Part shown: positions 8,845 to 17,995 of the stretch, piece by piece
Position numbering within the stretch: position 1 is the first letter of the stretch
Layout: every line of letters begins with the position of its first letter
Assembly: GCA_026388315.1 (NCBI GenBank)
Contig: JAPLKA010000092.1
Span: 1-40,674, forward strand
Source: Pseudomonadota bacterium
GTDB lineage: Bacteria; Desulfobacterota; Syntrophorhabdia; Syntrophorhabdales; Syntrophorhabdaceae
Length of the DNA: 40,674 bases
Direction: 5' to 3'
Position numbers and translations under genes: made by a program
Notes under the pieces: model-generated
Database searches by the model: none
The model's input: only the letters and a program-made list of their open reading frames with translations
What the model was told of the DNA's origin: nothing

Positions 8845-9623
8845 TGTCTGTCTCCTTTAACGCCACGGAACAGTCTCATAAAATTCTCAAGCAAAAGGGA
8901 TGAAATCTCTTCCACTCTTTTATTCTTTATTTGTGCAATTTTTTCAATGGTGTACTTCACATAATGTGGCTCGTTCCTTTTGCCCCTGTGGGGATGCGGG
9001 GTTAAAAACGGGGCATCAGTCTCTGCAAGAATCCTGTCCATGGGAAGATATTGGACGACTTCTACCAGTTTTTGTGCGTTGGTATATGTGATTGTTCCCG
9101 GAATCGATATGTAAAAACCCATATCGAGCAGTTTCCTTGCTGCATCAAGGTCGTAGGAATAGCAGTGTATAACCCCTCCTGCATCATTGCCTTTTGTTTC
9201 TCTGAGGATTTGCAGGGTTTCGTCTTTGGCATTTCTTGAATGGACAATGATCGGGAGCTTTGCCTGTCCTGCCAGCTTTAACTGTTTTTTAAATGCATCT
9301 ACCTGTATATCCTTCGGGGAATAGTTCTTAAAAAAATCGAGCCCGATCTCACCGTACGCCACAATCTTGTTATGAGTGAGTGTCTTATTAATTTTCGGTA
9401 TGAGGGCATCGTTTAAATCTCCGCTGTTGTGGGGGTGGATGCCTATTGCACCATAAACAGAGGGGTTTTCATCTATGAGTTGTATGACTTTTTCAAAGTA
9501 CTTTTCCTCGGTACCGACTGTGAGTATGTAAGCTAATCCTTCTTTAATGCAGGTATCGATAACCTTCTTCCTGTCTTTTTCAAAAAGCTCCATTTCAAGG
9601 TGGCAGTGAGAATCGACAAGCAT
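8841..9623 (-). CDS. TatD-family metal-dependent hydrolase
   Basis: A 260-residue TIM-barrel hydrolase of the TatD family (DNase or D-tyrosyl-tRNA-related metalloenzymes). The N-terminal metal motif VDSHCHLE, the GIHPH motif, GEIGLDFFKN, IVHSRNA, GVIHCYSYD and LAETDAPFLTP are all visible, giving a full set of His, Glu and Asp ligands. An in-frame ATG at 9689 would add 22 hydrophobic residues that the family does not have, so the ATG at 9623 (MLVDSHCHL) is preferred. No strong Shine-Dalgarno sequence lies before it. It is the first gene of the four-gene minus-strand operon ending with serS. Confidence 0.92.
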   Translation of the reverse strand: MLVDSHCHLEMELFEKDRKKVIDTCIKEGLAYILTVGTEEKYFEKVIQLIDENPSVYGAIGIHPHNSGDLNDALIPKINKTLTHNKIVAYGEIGLDFFKNYSPKDIQVDAFKKQLKLAGQAKLPIIVHSRNAKDETLQILRETKGNDAGGVIHCYSYDLDAARKLLDMGFYISIPGTITYTNAQKLVEVVQYLPMDRILAETDAPFLTPHPHRGKRNEPHYVKYTIEKIAQIKNKRVEEISSLLLENFMRLFRGVKGDRH

Positions 9624-9680
9624 GTGTGATATATACCATAATTGGCTAATGCTAATCATCAAATAACCAGATATAAAAGC

Positions 9681-9755
9681 AATCACCAAACACCAATATA
9701 CAAATTACAAGCCAATATCGCCCTTTTGTTCATTGGAAACTGGTCATTGGTGATT
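9681..9755. repeat. Low-complexity spacer with CACCAA/TTGGTG inverted arms
   Basis: AATCACCAA (9681-9689) is matched in inverted form by TTGGTGATT (9747-9755). Between them are further near copies such as CACCAAT and CATTGGAAACTGGTCATTGG. The stretch lies between the divergent tatD-like and ArsA-like genes and belongs with the other word-like repeats seen in the spacers of this window. Confidence 0.45.
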
Positions 9756-9769
9756 ATTTTTATGCTATG

Positions 9770-9786
9770 ATATACAGTCTGTATAT
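9770..9786. promoter_or_regulatory. 17-base perfect palindrome before the ArsA-like gene
   Basis: ATATACAGTCTGTATAT is a perfect inverted repeat around a central T, 33 bases upstream of the ATG at 9820. Its size and position suit a dimeric repressor site, but no regulator gene is adjacent, so this is inference. Confidence 0.4.
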
Positions 9787-9819
9787 GTTGCGCCATGTCG
9801 AATAAAGGGTTGATGCGGG

Positions 9820-10770
9820 ATGGGACTTAAAAATATTAAAGACAACAGCGTTAAACTGATTATGGTTGGAGGAAAGGGCGGTGTAGGTAAGACCACCTGC
9901 GCCTCAGCCATTGCTGTAAAGATTGCCTCAGATGGTAAAAAGGTTCTCCTGATCTCAAGCGATCCCACACCCTCATTGTCCGATATCTTTGAGGTTGATA
10001 TCGGGAGTAGGGAGGCCAGGATTGATGATGCATTAGAATTATATGGTCTCGAGATATCGTCGGATGTTGTGTTGATGAGATGGAAGGAGAGGTTCGGGAG
10101 AGAGATTTACGAGGTAATATCGTCTTTTGCCAGCGTAGATTATGATTTTATTGACTATATTGGCACAGCCCCGGGTATCGAAGAAGAGTATATGTTGAGC
10201 TTCATCATAGAACTCGTGGAGAGCGGCAAATATGATGTGGTGGTCTGGGATACTGCACCTGCAGGGCATACCCTCCGGTTGCTTCAATTGCCGCATTTAT
10301 TTCTTAAACATCTTGAGGCTGCCACAAAGTTTTATATGAATATGTATAGTTACCTTGAAAAGCTGAAAGATATATCGGGTCTCAAGGGCTCAAAAAGGGC
10401 CCTCCTTGAAATTATAGGAAGCTGGGAGGCATTATCAGAGAGGATTGTTGATTTTATCAGGGATGGACAGCTTACAAAATATGTCATCATAACGATTCCT
10501 GAGGCGCTTGGCGTTAAGTTAACGGAAAGGGTGATCAGAGAATTAGAAGAGAATCAATTAAAAGTGGAAAACATTGTCATTAACCATGTGGTGAAAGAGG
10601 CGGATTGTGCGTTTCACACGTCACGCAAAAAGATGCAGAACCACTATATTGACCTCATAAAAAATACATACAGGGATATAAATGTAGTTATACTCTATCT
10701 GTCAGCGGAAGAGGTCAAGGGGATGGAGAGAATAGCGGATGTGGGCAAGGCCTTGTTTGAGTATGCATAG
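9820..10770 (+). CDS. ArsA/Get3-family ATPase
   Basis: A 316-residue deviant-Walker P-loop ATPase. The A motif is KGGVGKTT at 19-26. The SSDPTPSLSDIF segment (about 56-67) matches the A-loop region, and DTAPAGHTLRLLQLP (about 143-157) the switch II signature of ArsA and eukaryotic Get3. Family members drive arsenite export with ArsB or shuttle tail-anchored membrane proteins. There is a single ATPase half, no ArsB, ArsD or ArsR neighbour, and no CxxC pair typical of Get3 zinc binding. The 3' neighbours are rsmD and coaD. Arsenic resistance is therefore not supported by context. The ATG has only a weak ribosome-binding site. Confidence 0.85.
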   Translation: MGLKNIKDNSVKLIMVGGKGGVGKTTCASAIAVKIASDGKKVLLISSDPTPSLSDIFEVDIGSREARIDDALELYGLEISSDVVLMRWKERFGREIYEVISSFASVDYDFIDYIGTAPGIEEEYMLSFIIELVESGKYDVVVWDTAPAGHTLRLLQLPHLFLKHLEAATKFYMNMYSYLEKLKDISGLKGSKRALLEIIGSWEALSERIVDFIRDGQLTKYVIITIPEALGVKLTERVIRELEENQLKVENIVINHVVKEADCAFHTSRKKMQNHYIDLIKNTYRDINVVILYLSAEEVKGMERIADVGKALFEYA

Positions 10771-10830
10771 CAGAAAGCTGAGGGCCATTATAAGAGGTTT
10801 TAACTCTACGCTCCCCGCTAAAAGGTTGAC

Positions 10831-11418
10831 ATGATCAGAATTAAAATCACAGGTGGCAATTTAAAGGGCAGAGCCATTACTGTCCCGGAGAACGATGTGG
10901 CCCGTTATACCTCTTCAAAGGTGAGAGAAGCAATATTTGCCATGACAGGGGATGTCACAGGCCTGAGGACGCTTGATCTGTTTGCCGGTTCAGGTTCTTT
11001 TACCATCGAGGCGCTCAGCAGGGGTGCCGCCGCCGCCTGCGTAGAAAAAGATAAGCAGATGGTGAATACACTCAAGACGAATCTTTCCACGCTCTCCTTA
11101 GAAAAAAATTGTCTTGTATTGAACATGGATGTAAGATATGCAATACCATTTCTTTATAAAAGGGCATTAAACTATGATATAATCTTTATGGACCCTCCCT
11201 ATGAACAGGACTTTATTCCAGAGACCATGGCGCTTTTTCAGAAATATGTTATTTACCATAAGGATACGGTGTTCATATTAGAATACTCAAAAAGGGAATC
11301 ACCCCTTGTTTCACTAACAGATGGCTGGAACGAACGAGCAACCAGGAGATATGGGGATACTGTTATTAGTATTTTAGACATGCCTGACAGGGATGAAGCG
11401 TATGAAATTATGATTTAA
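10831..11418 (+). CDS. rsmD: 16S rRNA (guanine-N2) methyltransferase RsmD
   Basis: A 195-residue SAM-dependent methyltransferase that modifies G966 of 16S rRNA (E. coli numbering) in the 30S subunit. The substrate-side motif ITGGNLKGRAI is at the N-terminus, SAM motif I is DLFAGSGSFTIEALSRGA (49-66), and the catalytic DPPY is at 121-124. The usual bacterial neighbour coaD follows 45 bases later. The stop TAA merges into an AATTAAGAATG-like repeat. Confidence 0.94.
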   Translation: MIRIKITGGNLKGRAITVPENDVARYTSSKVREAIFAMTGDVTGLRTLDLFAGSGSFTIEALSRGAAAACVEKDKQMVNTLKTNLSTLSLEKNCLVLNMDVRYAIPFLYKRALNYDIIFMDPPYEQDFIPETMALFQKYVIYHKDTVFILEYSKRESPLVSLTDGWNERATRRYGDTVISILDMPDRDEAYEIMI

Positions 11419-11456
11419 GAATTAAGAATGAAGAATTATGAATAATGAATTAAGGA
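11419..11456. repeat. AATTAAGAATGA-type spacer repeat
   Basis: The spacer between rsmD and coaD is built from near copies of the word GAATTAAGAATGAAGAAT and GAATAATGAATTAAG. It begins directly at the rsmD stop codon and ends in the AAGGAG ribosome-binding site of coaD. Confidence 0.5.
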
Positions 11457-11463
11457 GTTTATC

Positions 11464-11952
11464 ATGAAGCAAAGGGTAGCGGTTTATCCGGGTTCTTTTG
11501 ATCCAATTACTTATGGACATATGGATATTTTAATGAGGAGTCTTGAGCTTTTCGATAAGGTTATTATGGCAGTGGCATATAATATCGAAAAAAAAGGTCT
11601 TTTTACCGTGGAAGAGCGAAAGGATTTAATCAGGAAGGCTGTAAACGGAAATGAGCATGTCATCGTAGACAGCTTCGCAGGATTACTTGTGGATTATGTT
11701 AAGAAGGTCAACTCCCGGTTTGTTGTAAGGGGATTGCGGGCAATGAGTGACTTTGAGTATGAATTCCAGATGGCTTCCATGAACAGGAATCTCAATAAGG
11801 ATATGGATACAATATTCATGATGACGAGCAAGGATTATTTCTTCATAAGCTCCCGAACGATTAAAGAGGTGGCAAGCTTTGGCGGTTGTGTTGATGGACT
11901 CGTGCCGGCAGTTGTCGGGAAGAGTCTGAAGGAGAGATTTTCAATAAAATGA
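11464..11952 (+). CDS. coaD: Phosphopantetheine adenylyltransferase
   Basis: A 162-residue nucleotidyltransferase that makes dephospho-CoA from 4'-phosphopantetheine and ATP, the penultimate CoA step. The signature YPGSFDPITYGHMDIL carries the (H/T)xGH nucleotide-binding motif (TYGH). GLRAMSDFEYEFQMA and ISSRTIKEVASFGG are the other family blocks. AAGGAG lies seven bases before the ATG. Its stop overlaps the start of the NfeD gene in ATGA. The coaBC gene for the preceding CoA steps lies about 3.3 kb downstream in the same run. Confidence 0.97.
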   Translation: MKQRVAVYPGSFDPITYGHMDILMRSLELFDKVIMAVAYNIEKKGLFTVEERKDLIRKAVNGNEHVIVDSFAGLLVDYVKKVNSRFVVRGLRAMSDFEYEFQMASMNRNLNKDMDTIFMMTSKDYFFISSRTIKEVASFGGCVDGLVPAVVGKSLKERFSIK

Positions 11953-13247
11953 GAAGAAATTCTGAATTTAAATTTTGTGCTTTTAGTTTGCTTTTCGCTA
12001 TTACCGTTTTTTTGACTGCATCTTATGTCCATGCCGGTGATGTCCATGTAATAAAAGTCCAGAGCGCCATTCAACCTCCGGTTGCAGGTTTCATAGCAGA
12101 ATCCATTACAAAGGCTGAACAGAATGGCGGGGAGGCTCTCGTAATCCTCCTCGATACACCGGGAGGCCTTGACTCATCCATGAGGGATATTATCAAGAGC
12201 ATTATGGAAGCGAATATCCCCGTCATCGTCTATGTACACCCTTCGGGTGCGCGGGCGGCATCCGCAGGGAGTATTATTCTTCTCGCATCACATATCGCCG
12301 CGATGACCCCGGGAACAAACGTTGGCGCTGCCCATCCTGTCACAATAGGAAAAGACAAAGTTGACAAGGAAATGATGGACAAAGTTGTTAAGGATGCCGA
12401 GGCATATGTGAGGAGCATTGCAGCTAAAAGGGGGAGAAATATCGAATGGGCTGCAAAGTCCGTGAAGGAAAGCGCATCCATACCCGCAAAAGATGCCCTT
12501 GATAAAAATGTTGTAGACATTGTGGCGGAGAGCATGGATGAACTTCTGCTAAAGGCCGATGGAAGGACTGTTGAAACAAAAAAGGGCAAAGTGATATTGA
12601 AATTGAAAGGGAAGAATAGGGTCGAAATAGACATGCCCTTTAAATATAAATTCCTTTCTTACCTCAGTGACCCGAATGTTGCTTATATACTCATGATGAT
12701 AGGGCTTTACGGGATACTTTTCGAGATATACAGCCCTGGTTCTATATTCCCCGGTGTCGTTGGAGGAATTTCTATCATACTGGCACTTTATGCATTTCAA
12801 ACTATTCCTATAACCTTTGCAGGCGTTTTTCTCATCCTTCTTGGTATAGTATTTTTTATACTCGAGCTTAAGATAATAAGTCATGGGGTGCTGGGTGTTG
12901 CCGGGATCATCTCGATTGTCATAGGTTCTGTAATGCTCATCGATCTTCCCCGCAGTATTTTTGCCATATCATGGGAAAGCATCATTGCTGTGGCGGTACT
13001 CTCTGGTATATTTTTCTTCGGTGTGCTATCGTATGCAATTAAAGCCCAACTTTTAACGGTCAAGACCGGTAAGGAGGGTCTTATCGGTGAGACAGGTGTA
13101 ACCCTGACAGATGTTTTTAAGGACGGTAAAATTGTTGTGCATGGAGAGATATGGAATGCGAGAAGCGACGAGCAGATTAACAAGGGGGACAGGGCAGTTG
13201 TAGTGAGTATAGAGGGGCTTATGCTCCTCATAAAAAAGGGAGGATAG
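11949..13247 (+). CDS. Long-form NfeD membrane protease (ClpP-class)
   Basis: A 432-residue protein with a signal peptide (cleavage likely after VHA, residue 29), an N-terminal ClpP/SppA-like serine protease domain (about 30-215), four membrane segments (about 225-335) and a C-terminal OB-fold NfeD domain (about 345-430). The catalytic serine is probably Ser105 in [10 protein letters not shown]; a lysine in the KVVKDAEAY helix (145-148) is the likely partner. In archaeal homologues this protease cleaves the C-terminus of its partner stomatin. A slipin gene starts three bases after its stop, which is the usual pairing. Both are thought to act in membrane quality control. Confidence 0.92.
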   Translation: MRRNSEFKFCAFSLLFAITVFLTASYVHAGDVHVIKVQSAIQPPVAGFIAESITKAEQNGGEALVILLDTPGGLDSSMRDIIKSIMEANIPVIVYVHPSGARAASAGSIILLASHIAAMTPGTNVGAAHPVTIGKDKVDKEMMDKVVKDAEAYVRSIAAKRGRNIEWAAKSVKESASIPAKDALDKNVVDIVAESMDELLLKADGRTVETKKGKVILKLKGKNRVEIDMPFKYKFLSYLSDPNVAYILMMIGLYGILFEIYSPGSIFPGVVGGISIILALYAFQTIPITFAGVFLILLGIVFFILELKIISHGVLGVAGIISIVIGSVMLIDLPRSIFAISWESIIAVAVLSGIFFFGVLSYAIKAQLLTVKTGKEGLIGETGVTLTDVFKDGKIVVHGEIWNARSDEQINKGDRAVVVSIEGLMLLIKKGG

Positions 13248-13249
13248 TT

Positions 13250-13999
13250 ATGATACCGATTTATCTTTTTGTCATTATCATCATAGTGTTTTTTCTTGCC
13301 AGTGCTATCAAGATACTCAATGAGTACGAAAGAGGTGTTATATTCAGGCTTGGAAGGGTGCTTGGCAGCCCGAAAGGGCCGGGGCTTATTATCCTGATCC
13401 CTATCGTAGACAGGATGGTAAAGGTGAGCTTGAGGACCGTCGTTCTGGATATACCCCCACAGGATGTCATTACACGGGACAATGTTACGATAAAGGTGAA
13501 TGCCGTTGTCTATTTCAGGGTTATCGATGCATTAAAGGCAATAATAGACGTGGAGAATTACCTCTATGCAACGAGCCAGCTTTCGCAAACCACGCTCCGC
13601 AGTGTATTGGGTCAGGCGGAACTTGATGACCTTTTGGCACATAGGGAGAAAATAAACGAGAGGTTGCAGGAAATCCTGGATACTCATACAGAATCGTGGG
13701 GCATTAAAGTCTCCAATGTGGAGGTTAAGAACGTAGACCTGCCACAGGAGATGCAGCGGGCAATCGCTCGACAGGCTGAGGCGGAGCGTGAGAGAAGGGC
13801 AAAGATTATCGGCGCCGAGGGTGAATTTCAAGCTTCCACGAAACTCGCCGAAGCCTCTGATATACTCTCAAGGAACCCGATGGCATTACAACTGCGCTAC
13901 ATGCAAACATTGATCGAAATTTCTCAGGAGAAGAACTCGACAATCATATTCCCACTCCCCATTGATCTTATAAAGATGTTTATGGAGAAGGGAAAGTAA
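13250..13999 (+). CDS. Slipin (stomatin/SPFH-family membrane protein)
   Basis: A 249-residue SPFH/Band-7 protein with one N-terminal membrane segment (about 3-21). Family blocks are [46 protein letters not shown] and a coiled-coil helix [20 protein letters not shown]. Stomatin-like proteins form oligomers in specialised membrane patches and are partners or substrates of the NfeD protease encoded just upstream. The C-terminal [14 protein letters not shown] segment resembles the hydrophobic site cut by the protease in archaea (inference). The TAA shares one base with the ATG of dacA. Confidence 0.95.
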   Translation: MIPIYLFVIIIIVFFLASAIKILNEYERGVIFRLGRVLGSPKGPGLIILIPIVDRMVKVSLRTVVLDIPPQDVITRDNVTIKVNAVVYFRVIDALKAIIDVENYLYATSQLSQTTLRSVLGQAELDDLLAHREKINERLQEILDTHTESWGIKVSNVEVKNVDLPQEMQRAIARQAEAERERRAKIIGAEGEFQASTKLAEASDILSRNPMALQLRYMQTLIEISQEKNSTIIFPLPIDLIKMFMEKGK

Positions 14000-15195
14000 T
14001 GAAAAGATGGTTTGTTGTCCTATTAGTGTTGTTGTTCTGGACAACGCTGGCAGATGCAAGGCCTGCACAAAAAAAGAAGATGCCTGTGGAAAAAAATGTG
14101 TCAACGGCAAAGGTGCAGGCCGAGAAGGAAGGCCCTTACAAGGCGTATATCGTTGTTGAAGGCAGCACAGGCAAGGTGATTGAAGGTGAAAATGTCCATG
14201 TTAAGCGCCCACCGGCCAGTGTCACGAAACTCATGCTTGCCTCTGTTGTGCTGGATAAGATTGCAAAAGGAGAAATTAACTTAACAGACAAAATAACTGC
14301 TTCAAAAGAGGCATCAAAGATCGGCGGAAGCCAGGTATATCTCAAAGAGGGTGAAGCATTTACTTTAGAAGAAATGATGAAGGCAACCCTTGTTGCGTCA
14401 GCTAATGATGCGGCATATGCCATTGCGGAACACGTTGGCGGCAGCAAGGAAGAATTCGTCAGATTGATGAACGAAAAGGCTAAAGCCCTTGGTATGGCCG
14501 ATTCGGAATTTCATTCGCCCCATGGCCTCCCCCCTTCAAAGGGTCAGCAGGAAGACATTTCATCCTGTAACGATCTTGTAATCTTGGCAAGAGAACTTTT
14601 AAAATATCCTAAACTTCTCGAATGGACCTCAATCAAGACAGAAGGTTTCAGAGACGACAAGTTCACCATGAATAACCATAACAAGCTTCTCGTGAGGATG
14701 CCGGGACTCGTTGACGGAATGAAAACTGGTTATTACAGGGAAACAGGTTTCAATGTTGTGGCCACTGCAAAGAAGGGCGATCTCCGGTTCATCATTGTTG
14801 TCATGGGGAGTCCCAATGCCAAAATAAGAGATAATGTGGCAATGGAGAAGTTCAAAAAAGCCTTTTCCCAGTATAAGATCCTGAATGTGGTGAAGAAAGG
14901 CGAGGTGATTGACAAAGACATTATACTTGAAGATGGTAAATACAGGAAAATAAAAGGTGTCGCTAATGCAAATTTTCTGTACCCCATGCCAAGCGATAAA
15001 AAGGGGACCGTAAAGAAAGAGATTGTTGTGCCTGAGAAAATAAAGGGCGAGGTAAAGGAAGGGCAGAAGCTTGGAGAGCTTGTGATAAAGCTTGAAAATG
15101 AACAGATCGGGAAGGTGGATATTGTTTCTCCTGTTTATGTGCCCAAGGCAAACCTGTTTACCAGACTCATAAGGAAGATGGGTTTTAATCTATAA
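13999..15195 (+). CDS. dacA: D-alanyl-D-alanine carboxypeptidase (PBP5/DacA type)
   Basis: A 398-residue penicillin-binding protein that trims the terminal D-Ala from peptidoglycan pentapeptides. It has a signal peptide (1-20, ending LADA) and a basic linker. The catalytic SxxK is Ser74-Lys77 (SVTK), the second motif SAN is at 134-136 and KTG at 242-244. A C-terminal PBP5-type beta domain (about 285-375) precedes a short basic, amphipathic tail (LFTRLIRKMGFNL) that may hold it at the outer face of the inner membrane. Translation is coupled to the slipin gene by the TAATG overlap. Confidence 0.95.
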   Translation: MKRWFVVLLVLLFWTTLADARPAQKKKMPVEKNVSTAKVQAEKEGPYKAYIVVEGSTGKVIEGENVHVKRPPASVTKLMLASVVLDKIAKGEINLTDKITASKEASKIGGSQVYLKEGEAFTLEEMMKATLVASANDAAYAIAEHVGGSKEEFVRLMNEKAKALGMADSEFHSPHGLPPSKGQQEDISSCNDLVILARELLKYPKLLEWTSIKTEGFRDDKFTMNNHNKLLVRMPGLVDGMKTGYYRETGFNVVATAKKGDLRFIIVVMGSPNAKIRDNVAMEKFKKAFSQYKILNVVKKGEVIDKDIILEDGKYRKIKGVANANFLYPMPSDKKGTVKKEIVVPEKIKGEVKEGQKLGELVIKLENEQIGKVDIVSPVYVPKANLFTRLIRKMGFNL

Positions 15196-15213
15196 ACACA
15201 AGGACAGTTATAT

Positions 15214-16461
15214 ATGGATAAGCATTTTACAATGTTAAAAGGCAAAGAGATTATAGTCGGGATTACAGGCGGGATTGCAGCCTATAAAACAGCCGAACTG
15301 GTGAGGGAACTCACGAAAAAGGGAGCCAGCGCCCATGTGGTTATGACGAAAAATGCAATGGAATTCGTAACTCCCCTCACGTTCCAGACGATTTCCGGTA
15401 ATCCTGTCATCCATGAGATGTTTGAACTTTTTATGGGTTCAAAAATAGGACACATTGCCCTTTCAGATATTGCAGACCAGATGGTGATAGTCCCAGCTAC
15501 GGCTAATATTATTGGGAAAATAGCTAACGGCGTGGCTGATGATTTTTTAACTACGATGGTAATGGCTATTACAGTGCCCATCCTTTTTGTCCCTTCTATG
15601 AACACCAAGATGTGGGAAAGCAAGATGGTGCAGATGAACATAGAAAAGCTGAAGGAAGCCGGATATGACTTTTTGGAACCGGGCGTAGGTGATCTTGCCT
15701 GTGGAACTGTTGGTAAGGGGAGGCTCCCTACCATCGATGATATCCTTGAGAAAATGGAAGATATATTTACTGTAAAAGATCTTGTGAATGAAAGAATCCT
15801 CGTAACTGCCGGTCCGACGGCAGAATTTGTCGACCCCGTGAGGTGTATAACAAACAGGTCGTCAGGCAAGATGGGGTATGCCATCGCAAAAATTGCCAGG
15901 AGAAGGGGGGCCGAGGTAATACTCATTACAGGACAGACCCACCTTCCCCCGCCGAGGAACGACATAGACGTTGTTGAAGTTACCACTGCATGTGAGATGC
16001 GGGATGCCGTTATGGAGCATTACAGGCATTGTACTATTATTATTAAGGCTGCAGCGGTAGCAGATTTTAAGTGTTCCACAGAAAATTGCAACAAGATAAA
16101 AAAGAAAGGTGATGATACTGTAATGATCCTGGAACTTACAAAGAATCCCGATATTATCGGAGAACTGGGAATGATAAAAGAACACAGGATCCTCGTTGGT
16201 TTTGCAGCTGAAACAGAAAACATCCTCGAAAACGCCTCGGAGAAATTAAAAAAGAAAAATCTGGATTTAATTATTGCAAATGATGTTGGCAAGAGTGGCA
16301 TCGGTTTTGGTTCTGACAATAATGAAGTAACAATCGTTGAGACTTCCGGTCGGGCTAAACACGTTCCAATCATGGCCAAAGAAGAAATTGCGAATATCAT
16401 CCTCGATTCTGTTAAAAAGATAATGAAAAAGAGGAAAAGAATCAAAGAGGATTGGTACTGA
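15214..16461 (+). CDS. coaBC: Bifunctional phosphopantothenoylcysteine decarboxylase / phosphopantothenate--cysteine ligase
   Basis: A 415-residue fusion carrying out two steps of CoA synthesis. The N-terminal CoaC part (about 8-190) binds FMN: GITGGIAAYKTAE, the catalytic His in KIGHIALSDIAD, PSMNTKMW, and the substrate-clamp ACGTVGKGR with its catalytic Cys. The C-terminal CoaB part (about 195-410) begins ILVTAGPTAEFVDPVR and includes NRSSGKMGYAIA, KAAAVADF and VGFAAETEN. An alternative start is Met7 (15232); the ATG at 15214 is preferred because AAGGAC lies upstream. A GTGAATA repeat tract begins about 20 bases after the stop. Confidence 0.96.
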   Translation: MDKHFTMLKGKEIIVGITGGIAAYKTAELVRELTKKGASAHVVMTKNAMEFVTPLTFQTISGNPVIHEMFELFMGSKIGHIALSDIADQMVIVPATANIIGKIANGVADDFLTTMVMAITVPILFVPSMNTKMWESKMVQMNIEKLKEAGYDFLEPGVGDLACGTVGKGRLPTIDDILEKMEDIFTVKDLVNERILVTAGPTAEFVDPVRCITNRSSGKMGYAIAKIARRRGAEVILITGQTHLPPPRNDIDVVEVTTACEMRDAVMEHYRHCTIIIKAAAVADFKCSTENCNKIKKKGDDTVMILELTKNPDIIGELGMIKEHRILVGFAAETENILENASEKLKKKNLDLIIANDVGKSGIGFGSDNNEVTIVETSGRAKHVPIMAKEEIANIILDSVKKIMKKRKRIKEDWY

Positions 16462-16480
16462 TAATACAGCGGATAGTTAT

Positions 16481-16634
16481 CAGTGAATAGTGAATAGTGA
16501 ATAGTGAATAGCGTGAAGACGGAAGACAGAAAGCAGGGGTCAAGGGTTCAAGGGCAAAAAAGCAGGGTTCAAGTTCAAGGGGTCAAGGGATCTGCCGGAA
16601 CTATAACTCAAAACTCAAAACTCAAAACTCAAAA
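16481..16634. repeat. Composite tandem repeats: GTGAATA, TCAAGGG and CTCAAAA
   Basis: Four exact GTGAATA units occupy 16483-16510. Variants of GGTTCAAGGG/GTCAAGGG follow at about 16537-16590. Four exact CTCAAAA units occupy 16607-16634. The fourth GTGAATA unit holds the GTG (16504) that opens the HtrA-like reading frame, and the rest of the tract is translated as its first ~44 residues if that start is used. Confidence 0.85.
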
Positions 16635-17955
16635 CTTATTTATTGCACTCATTGTGCTGCTCATTCTTTCATTCCTGCCCCCATTCCCTGTGTATGCCAA
16701 AGAGGACAGGATTGTAGAAGTTGTGGAGATGGCGAGCAAAGCCATAGTCAATATAAAGACTGAAGAACTTACCAGGAATTCAGGTGAAGAGAAAAAGACC
16801 TCACTCATCAAGAAATTTATTACCGGAGAGGAAGAGGAAGAAGAGTCTTTTGAGAATATTGGTTCCGGAGTAGTCCTGGATGCGAATGGGATTATCGTAA
16901 CCAACGAACACCTCATTGCTAAGGCTATCAATATCAGGGTGAAGTTTATTAACGGGAAGGAGTATGATGCATTTGTCCTCGGGAGCGACCCTGAGTTTGA
17001 TATTGCCCTGCTGAAGGTTGCCGATAAGGATGACTTCCCCTTTTTAAAAGTGACCAAAAACAAGAAGGTGAAGGTTGGTGAAAGGGCCATAGTAATCGGC
17101 AATCCATACGGACTTGCGAGTTCTGTAACTGTAGGAGTGGTAAGCGCAACCGGGAGAAATTTGAGAATCGATAACAGGGTTTACGTGAACCTCATACAAA
17201 CAGATGCTTCAATAAACCCCGGTAACAGCGGGGGTGCACTACTGGATGTTGAAGGTAATCCCATCGGCATAGTTACGGCAATATACGGAGAGGGCAAGGG
17301 TATTGGATTTGCCATACCAATAGAAGATGTCATGGGCATGGTATCCGAGTTTTTAAAAACCGGTACAAAAAGACCTGTTTTTGGTTTGTTTGTAGAGAAG
17401 AAGAAGGATGAAAAAAGCACCTACCTTTATGTGAGCAAGGTAATTCCGAGAAGCCCTGCTGAAAAATATGGCATCAAAATCGGCGACAGGATTGTGGAGA
17501 TTAATAAGAAAAAAATAAAGGAAGGGGTAAAGCTCCATAACATTTTCAGAGGTGCTAACGAAAGTGACGTCCTGCAACTTAAGGTATTGAAAGGCCCAAA
17601 GGCGTATTTCATAAATATTGATGGAAAAGATGTCGAATCTTTTCGATTCTCACCCGTTGATGAACTGTTATGTAATATGAGAATCTCCGACATAAAAGGC
17701 TACCCGAAAATGAAATTCAAGCTGAAGGAAAAGAACGGGGTTGTTGTAACGAAGGTCTACAAAGGGGGCATAGGAGAAAAATGCGGGTTACGTAACGGAG
17801 ATGTCATTATAAAGATTAATAACTATACTGTAGCCAACAAAGACGATTTTGATTCCTATATGGTAGAAGGATTGAAAAGGAACTATATTCTTTACCAGGT
17901 AAAAAGAAATTCAAATATTTTTTATTTGCCTGTAAAACTCGATACCTTGCTGTAG
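16504..17955 (+). CDS. HtrA/DegP-like serine protease with two PDZ domains
   Basis: A 483-residue trypsin-like envelope protease. The triad is His136 (VTNEHLIAKA), Asp166 (DPEFDIALLKV) and Ser242 (NPGNSGGALLD). The first PDZ domain is at about 300-370 (KVIPRSPAEKYGIKIGDRIVEINKK) and a second at about 390-475 (VVVTKVYKGGIGEKCGLRNGDVIIKIN). The signal peptide core LFIALIVLLILSF (45-57) is preceded by a 44-residue tail encoded by tandem spacer repeats. No in-frame ATG, and no GTG or TTG nearer the hydrophobic core with room for an n-region, is available except GTG at 16504 or 16513, so the start is uncertain. Family members degrade or refold damaged periplasmic proteins. Confidence 0.9.
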   Translation: MNSVKTEDRKQGSRVQGQKSRVQVQGVKGSAGTITQNSKLKTQNLFIALIVLLILSFLPPFPVYAKEDRIVEVVEMASKAIVNIKTEELTRNSGEEKKTSLIKKFITGEEEEEESFENIGSGVVLDANGIIVTNEHLIAKAINIRVKFINGKEYDAFVLGSDPEFDIALLKVADKDDFPFLKVTKNKKVKVGERAIVIGNPYGLASSVTVGVVSATGRNLRIDNRVYVNLIQTDASINPGNSGGALLDVEGNPIGIVTAIYGEGKGIGFAIPIEDVMGMVSEFLKTGTKRPVFGLFVEKKKDEKSTYLYVSKVIPRSPAEKYGIKIGDRIVEINKKKIKEGVKLHNIFRGANESDVLQLKVLKGPKAYFINIDGKDVESFRFSPVDELLCNMRISDIKGYPKMKFKLKEKNGVVVTKVYKGGIGEKCGLRNGDVIIKINNYTVANKDDFDSYMVEGLKRNYILYQVKRNSNIFYLPVKLDTLL

Positions 17956-17995
17956 GGACAGCAGCTGCAATCTACAATCACTTTAGGGGGTTTAT

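Noticed and set aside
9624-9689. Longer start for the TatD-like protein
   Set aside because: The extra 22 residues are hydrophobic and lie in repeat-like AT-rich sequence; TatD proteins normally begin right before the DSHCH motif.
9820-10770. Arsenic resistance operon
   Set aside because: Only the ATPase family member is present; arsB, arsC, arsD and arsR are absent, and the neighbours are rsmD and coaD.
15282-15986. 234-codon minus-strand frame
   Set aside because: It is the mirror of coaBC, whose FMN and CTP motifs are unmistakable.
16483-16634. Tandem repeats considered as a CRISPR array
   Set aside because: Units are seven bases and directly adjacent, with no unique spacers of constant length and no cas gene in the window.
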